64,000 bases of DNA from Sabellastarte sp. h YS-2021 (lineage: Eukaryota > Annelida > Polychaeta > Sabellida > Sabellidae). Numbering within the stretch: position 1 is the first letter of the stretch; each line of letters opens with the position of its first letter. Below the pieces are notes generated by a model. That model did no database searches. It saw nothing but the letters and a program-made list of their open reading frames with translations, and had not been told where the DNA came from. The stretch lies in contig OZ024938.1 in assembly GCA_964017235.1 (NCBI GenBank), positions 9,167,454 to 9,231,453 on the forward strand, in the 5' to 3' direction. Made by a program: the position numbers and the translations under genes. Shown here one piece after another: positions 58,391 to 64,000 of this stretch.

Positions 58391-59220
58391 TTTCTTTGCA
58401 GGGTCTCTGCAACCTTGAAATACTGTTATAAAATCGCACGTGTAACTTAAGTGTCCCTTGCAAATCAGGCGATTTTTCTCTCTAACTAGGACGTACATGC
58501 ATGCCAGATTGGATGTAAGAGAGGCTTAAATATGCAGCAGATAGAACCAGAAATGACTGTAGCTAAGTCCATTTGTTTGTAGGTCAGTACTGTGGCAAGT
58601 TGTGAACTAGGTACTATATTTGAAATTAAAGGATATCTGTATTTAATCATACGAAAAAAAGTCCTAATTGTGCTGATCTAGGGGATAAAATGTGAAAATT
58701 GGGCATCTTCCCTGAAACTGTAAAAAAGACTGCAATAAGCACATACCATAAACACCACCTAATCATGAATATATGACAAAAACACAGTGCATGTTTCTTT
58801 ATTTGGTGGTATCATATTTCATAAATATTGACAAAGGATTCATGGCTAATGAAACACACAATGGCTATTTCATAAGACATTAATTCTTTTGACAGAGGGA
58901 CGTGTAATCAGCATTATTTCTATGAGATATTTACATAGAGATTTATACACGCTTCGGAGGTTTTAATCCCCTTTCTCACACACCTAGAACTCCATTATTC
59001 AAGCCTATTTGGAAACATCATCCATTTCATTGTGTTTTTAGTACGACCATTCCGTATTTAAGGTTATGAATTTCTGTCAACCTCCTTACGTCTCTGCAAT
59101 TACAGTTTCTTGTCCACTCACTCAAATGGCAACATATTTTCTGCTTCTTGTGTCCATAATCACTAAAATGTTGATAGCCAGAGCTTCGTAGTTGTAGCAT
59201 GATCCGAAAGGAGAAATCTA
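58391..59220. other. Stretch with nothing recognised
   Basis: No repeat, and no signal-peptide exon for the ligand, seen on the minus strand. Confidence 0.3.
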
Positions 59221-59224
59221 ACCT

Positions 59225-59530
59225 AATGTTTACTTTTATAGTACTTAATCTCCATCCTTAATCAACTCTAATGGGCAACTATGCACAATTGTATTAAACA
59301 TTCATAGAGTTCCATTCAACATAACCAGGTCATACGCAAGAAGACACAGGGATGGCGGGGTTTCCATGAGGGACCCGGCATTCGCAAACAGATAAGTTGC
59401 AAGCTTCTTCCTGACAGAGGCAATAGATGTAGCATTGTGTACATTGTCGGGAAGGTCAATAGATTATCACTTGTATTAAGATAACAAATAAGTATATCAT
59501 TTTCCACATACTCATCTTTCAAAGACTCAT
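59225..59530 (-). mobile_element. L2-like LINE 3' end
   Basis: The minus frame reads LPDNVHNATSIASVRKKLAT then YLFANAG. The 3' end ggatggagattaagtactat, aaaagtaaa is near 59233. Compare [13 protein letters not shown] at 30280-30735. Confidence 0.75.
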
Positions 59531-59741
59531 CTTTTAAGAATTGTCATCCCACCACCAAAATTGTCTCTTCCCTGGTAGATGTAGTTGCTTTTGGCATGGA
59601 CCTCCTACTGGAAATTGGACTATACCTTTTTTTTACAAATCAGCCTTTTGTAAAACAATGTAACAAGTAATTTTATACTGCTTAACCTCCACCATATGGC
59701 GGCATCCAAGGTGCTAGAGCCTGGAAGAGAGAGGAAACTAG

Positions 59742-59968
59742 GCCGAAAGGGTTTCAGTCTACTAGCGCGAGCCACAAAGCCACCAAAGACACGAGCAGTG
59801 CACTGAGGCTGTCACCCATCCGAGTACTAAGGTAACCCATTGCCGCTTAACTTCAGTAATGAGACAGGTACTCATCCCGCTACATCACAATTTATGAAAG
59901 TCCGGAAACAAAGCAAAAAAAAAGTAATCTCTAGAAGTGTGAGCCTCACTAGAGCCTCATGCTTAAAA
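59742..59968 (-). mobile_element. 5S-rRNA-related SINE, copy 3
   Basis: Inverse 5S-like block ggctgtcacccatccgagta, acccattgccgcttaacttc at 59808-59858. Family body gtttcagtctactagcgcga and end gtgagcctcactagagcctc. Confidence 0.78.
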
Positions 59969-60009
59969 AAGTCAGAATCTAGGGATAGAGAAGGGTGACA
60001 CCAGATATG

Positions 60010-60300
60010 CCAGAAAAAATTAGGGTTATGGAGGGTAAGCTTTAATTAAGATGTATGTCTTCAATTTGCATCTGCAAGATGTCAGAAAAACTGTAGTTTG
60101 GATGTCCTCGTGGAGCTGGTTTCCGCAAAATTAGAGCATCAAATGCAAAACTATGGGCCTATGGCAAAATTGGGTTTTCTATTACTAAGGACAAGAACTG
60201 TGCAACATAAAGATAATTTATGTGAGGACTAATGTGCCTGGTGTTGTAGGAACACGATGCTTGAGTAAGGCAGGGGCTGGAATGCTATGGCAAACTGATG
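60010..60300 (-). mobile_element. Decayed L2-like C-terminal fragment
   Basis: The minus frame gives FCGNQLHEDIQTTVFLTSCR then CKLKTYIL, resembling the LWNxLPxxIR...FKxxLKTYLF end of LINE proteins. Stops are present. Confidence 0.5.
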
Positions 60301-60509
60301 TAGAGGTACTGGTACATTAGAGTAAGAGTTTGTAATGAAAACTGTTTTGAATTCATGATCGGAATGCAGACGACTTTACTGTCAACATACAATCAGGAAA
60401 TTTGAAATAGCACCTCAAGTTTTTAGCCGGCATTTGTTATTCTATACAAACCCGCTGATTGTATGTGCATAGAAGCGTTTTCATTTACTGATCACCCCCG
60501 GTCTTTATA

Positions 60510-60742
60510 ATTATTTATTTCTTTTGGTTTAACCTAGCTTTCAACACTGTACAGGTCATATCACAGCGGGTAGTTTTGTGGGCAGAGGAAACCAGTATTT
60601 ACATTTGGTCAAGGTTCTGTACTGTAAACTGCTGACCATGGGTAAGCTACTAACAATTTTCCCACATAAAGTCCAGGGTTTGAACCACAGACCTCAGAGG
60701 TGGCTGGCGAGTATGTCACCACTGCTCCACCCTGGCCCCTGA
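60510..60742 (-). mobile_element. SINE family A copy
   Basis: ttatttcttttggtttaacc at the 3' end, cactgtacaggtcatatcac, gttctgtactgtaaactgct, B-box inverse gggtttgaaccac, head ccactgctccaccctggccc. Confidence 0.85.
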
Positions 60743-63589
60743 AATTTTTTCTAACAAGCTGGGGAGTTCATAAGAAGAAACTCAATCCCAAATATGGCTT
60801 TTTGTTATTTCTCCTAGAATTTAAAACTTGAGATGGTTAAACAAATCATCGATTCATCTGAAGAAGTGTGAGAGCCCCATAATGAAGCAATGCCAATGAC
60901 CTTCCCAACAAAAATCAACAAAATGATTTCAAGTGCTTTATTTACAAGCAAGATATTATGTTTTTATATGTCTGTCTTGTCCCTCTGCAAAATGAACCTG
61001 GACACTGTTGTCGTTAACCGCATTTATGATGGACTGAATAAAGATCAACTCGGGAACCATTTTGTGGGTAAAAAGTGAGGGGTGCTTAAATAGCTGACAA
61101 AATAGATTGGTCTAGACAGCTTTGTTGTGGGTAATTTTAGAGGGCACACAGCATTTTTGAGCTTCAACTGAGCAAAAAGAGAGTATACCAATGAACAACA
61201 GAGACAATCGAGTATTCAAAATACTGTAATTTTACCTAAACATTGCTATGTCTATTTTTTACATCATTACATTAAAAAAAAATATTTGAAATTGTGTAAA
61301 TTGATGTGATCGCCAAATATCGCCCTCTGAGTTCTGACTCAAGATTCCACCAACTCATCCTAACACTAGGTAGATCCAAATCAATCATTGTAAAAAGGAT
61401 ATTAAAGGCTAGGCAAGATTGTCAATAAAACATATGCACCCTTGTTCATCCCAGTCTGTTTCTCATTTAAAAACAAAACAAAGACAAACAAGGAGCACCT
61501 AATGGAGTACAAACCTTCGCCCAGGCATCCAGAACTAGACATTGGTGAATTCCTGAAAAAAAAATCTGGAGTGTGGTTCCATATCATTTTTGAGGTGGAC
61601 TAAGCCTAAGATGAAACCCACCTTGTGTGAAAAGAAGACACACACACCCCCCCCCCCCCCCCCCCCAATTTAGATAATAGGCTTTTTCAGTTATGGAGCA
61701 GATATGGGAGAAGTATACATAGAAACTTCTAAACACTCGATCTGGATCCAGATCATCTATTAGAAGGACCGAGCAACAGAGGGACACCCTTTTTGTGTGA
61801 AAATATGATACTACTCTATATCGTTCGACTGTGTGGATGTCGATATTGAATGTAAATATATTTCAATAATGGTCTATATCAGGGACATGGTATTGTCTAC
61901 TAAATAGTCTGTATCCAGGATGCTGAAATTGTTTGTTTTAGCATATCTCAAAGCAAGAACAGGAAGTGAGATTTGTTGAAACAAAACATTGCAGTTTTCA
62001 TCAAAACTCCATTGAAAGCTACAAAAATGCAAGATAAAAGTATATACATTTTTTTTACAAATTAGTTTACAGTTTTACTTAAATTGGTGAAATTGATATA
62101 TATCTTTGCACATCGATATCGGGCAACCCTGTCCCACAACAATCAATTTCGCACTTCTGTCCGATGTATGGTTCTCATGTTTATGCACATTGACAAACAG
62201 ACAAACAAATGGATGGAATTACAATTCACTCACCTTTCCCCTTTGATGGTCGAGGTTAATAGTAATAATTAAATATTGAATTTTGTTTCACAACCTAGGT
62301 CTTACTGTTCTGTAAGTGGACCTCCTATATCATCTTTAAATGAGTCACAGAAATAGCCATTCAGCCAAGTCCCCATTGATGCCTTCTGTGTGTATATTTT
62401 AGTGTAGTTTGTGGGAGGTCATGACAGATTTTTTTTAAACATTTTTAAAAAGTTATCACATATTGAAAATCCTGTATGGAATGGGTCCAACCCAGATATG
62501 ATTACCAATTTATTGCGTCAAACAGGTATAATGAATCAACACAAGGGGCGATGAGCCATAAACGAGTTCAGATAAGTCAAATATTTTTCCATTCATAAGT
62601 AATTTGTGAAACACCGTTCTGATATATTTGTATATTTATAAGATAAGTGTTTATCCAGTGTGCCATTGTACATTAGTCAAATATTTCACACCTATTGTAG
62701 AGTGACTTTTATCATGCCTTTTCAGAGGAGTTTTTTCCCCTCTTGTCTTTTGAAATCTGATCAGGATTATCATTATTGAGATCACCTATGATCATCATAT
62801 CTCTTGTTGACTTGATGTTTATTGCCAGTACATCATGGTACAAGTCCTATTGTTTTGTCAGTGAAAAAAGTATCAGTGGAATATTTGGATAGTCAATAAA
62901 TTGTCTTTGTAAAGAGTGAATTGGTGTTTTATGTTGAAAAGGGAAAAAAAACTTTTGTTCTTTTGAATAAGTCAAAATCTGGGTGAGTTGACAAAAGCTC
63001 TTTAATGGGTTTGTAATGACAAAGGAGAAGTAATATCCTAGGAAAACACAAACATTATCAAATTTCTGCACCAATTTCAAATCATGTCTTAAATTTCTTT
63101 AATGGGCAATTAGGTTCACTGGATAAAGGACACACCTTTATGTATAAGGGTGTTTCACACTTACAAAGAAATAAGGATGGGTCGGTATCAAAATTATATT
63201 ATTACCAATGCAAGGCCATTCCGATTCCAGGATTTTACAAAAGGATCTGTTATAGTACCCATCCCATTAGATTTAGACACTACTCGGAAGTGAAAGTGAT
63301 GAAACCAAAACATGGCAGCTTCCCCTGCACAAAATGGCAATAATAGTCCCCAAAAATACACAACACATGGGATAAAAGTGTAAAATTTATTCAAACTTTA
63401 AGCTTGTTTCCAACATTTTAAAGTTTTCCTGCAATTACATTTCTTCACATATGAGATGGTAGTTTTAAAATGTTGCCACGACATTATAGTAAAATGCTAT
63501 CAGTACCAACATAACACGTGCACCAAACAACCCCTACAAAAAAAATGAAAACCGCCAACATAATTGAAACTTGTGTCTCAGTCATACTA
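60743..63589. other. Upstream region, mostly unrecognised
   Basis: A 20-base poly-C tract lies at 61647-61666, and an R1-like gatctggatccagatcatct at about 61739-61758. No coding exon of the ligand could be supported. A consensus minus-strand donor (AAAG|GTGAGT) near 62230 is not preceded by a convincing open frame. Confidence 0.35.
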
Positions 63590-63800
63590 CAGTTAGCATT
63601 CTATTCTATTCTATTCTGTACTTTTATAGCACTTAATCTCTGCTTGGCAGATTCTAAGGCGAAACACCAAAATCAAATTCAAGAGACGCCAGATGGAGTG
63701 TATGCTAAGTTGGAAATGCATTTTTGAAGAGATACGATTTTAACCTTTTCCTGAAACAGGCGAGAGTTGGGGCAGAACTGACCTCATCAGGCATCAGTAT
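63590..63800 (-). mobile_element. L2-like LINE 3' end with TAGAA tail
   Basis: The minus frame gives SSAPTLACFRKRLKSYLFKN then AFPT. 3' end gcagagattaagtgctataa, aagtacagaatagaatagaa at 63660-63597. Confidence 0.78.
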
Positions 63801-63867
63801 CATCTATGTTTATCAACTTCTTGATTGGCCCCTCATTACCCCAGGCATTGTTACAAGCAGGAAATTC

Positions 63868-64000
63868 TAATTCTAACTGGACTTTTATAGTTCATATCCC
63901 CCTTTGCTAAAGTGACACTTAGGCCCAGCAACACCATCACTTTTTTCTTGGTAACCCCCAAGAAAGATTTTAACTGTTCAAAATTTCTGCTGATCCTAGA
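63868..64000 (-). mobile_element. Second L2-like 3' end, runs off window
   Basis: The minus strand ends ggggatatgaactataaaag then tccagttagaattagaatt (63905-63867), the same terminus type. The coding part would lie beyond 64000. Confidence 0.5.

Noticed and set aside
58310-58498. Candidate upstream ligand exon on the minus strand
   Set aside because: Overlaps an M1 MITE terminus; no signal peptide, and no phase-1 donor with convincing coding sequence.

Overview
This window is animal nuclear DNA, not bacterial. It is AT-rich and intron-bearing, with tRNA-derived SINEs, 5S-related repeats, L2/CR1-type and L1/Tx1-type LINEs, a Penelope-like GIY-YIG remnant, MITEs, foldback elements and satellites. 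The repeat style (SINE ends reading ACGTAAAACCCC followed by AAATAAAT, and repeats with a TTTTTGAGTTATCTTG motif) suggests a marine invertebrate, perhaps a lophotrochozoan such as a mollusc or brachiopod. That placement is inference.

The main content is one host gene on the minus strand, a TGF-beta superfamily ligand. I assembled six coding exons by splice sites and frame: 57868-57725, 56897-56742, 55272-55072, 48691-48473, 10514-10384 and 9702-9562 (stop). All five junctions keep frame (phases 1,1,1,1,0). The product has a TGF-beta propeptide, a furin-type RLKR site and a mature domain of about 115 residues with all seven knot cysteines. The signal peptide and first coding exon(s) were not found and probably lie above 57868 or beyond the window. 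One intron is about 38 kb and holds most of the repeats.

Layout. 1-9561 lies downstream of the gene: MITEs, a Penelope remnant, a foldback element, and decayed gag-like and MADF-like coding relics. 9562-57868 is the ligand gene. Its 38 kb intron (10515-48472) carries SINEs with target-site duplications, a foldback element inserted into a SINE, two long terminal-inverted-repeat families, a nearly intact 5'-truncated L2-like LINE inserted in a trinucleotide array, a 195-bp direct duplication, an array of alternating ~146-bp units, and a 175-bp tandem repeat. The 48692-55071 intron holds a 5'-truncated L1/Tx1-like LINE with a 407-codon open frame. 57869-64000 is repeat-rich with several L2-like 3' ends.

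No bacterial-type operons, CRISPR arrays, or intact tRNA or rRNA genes were seen. The ligand is the only host protein gene I can support.
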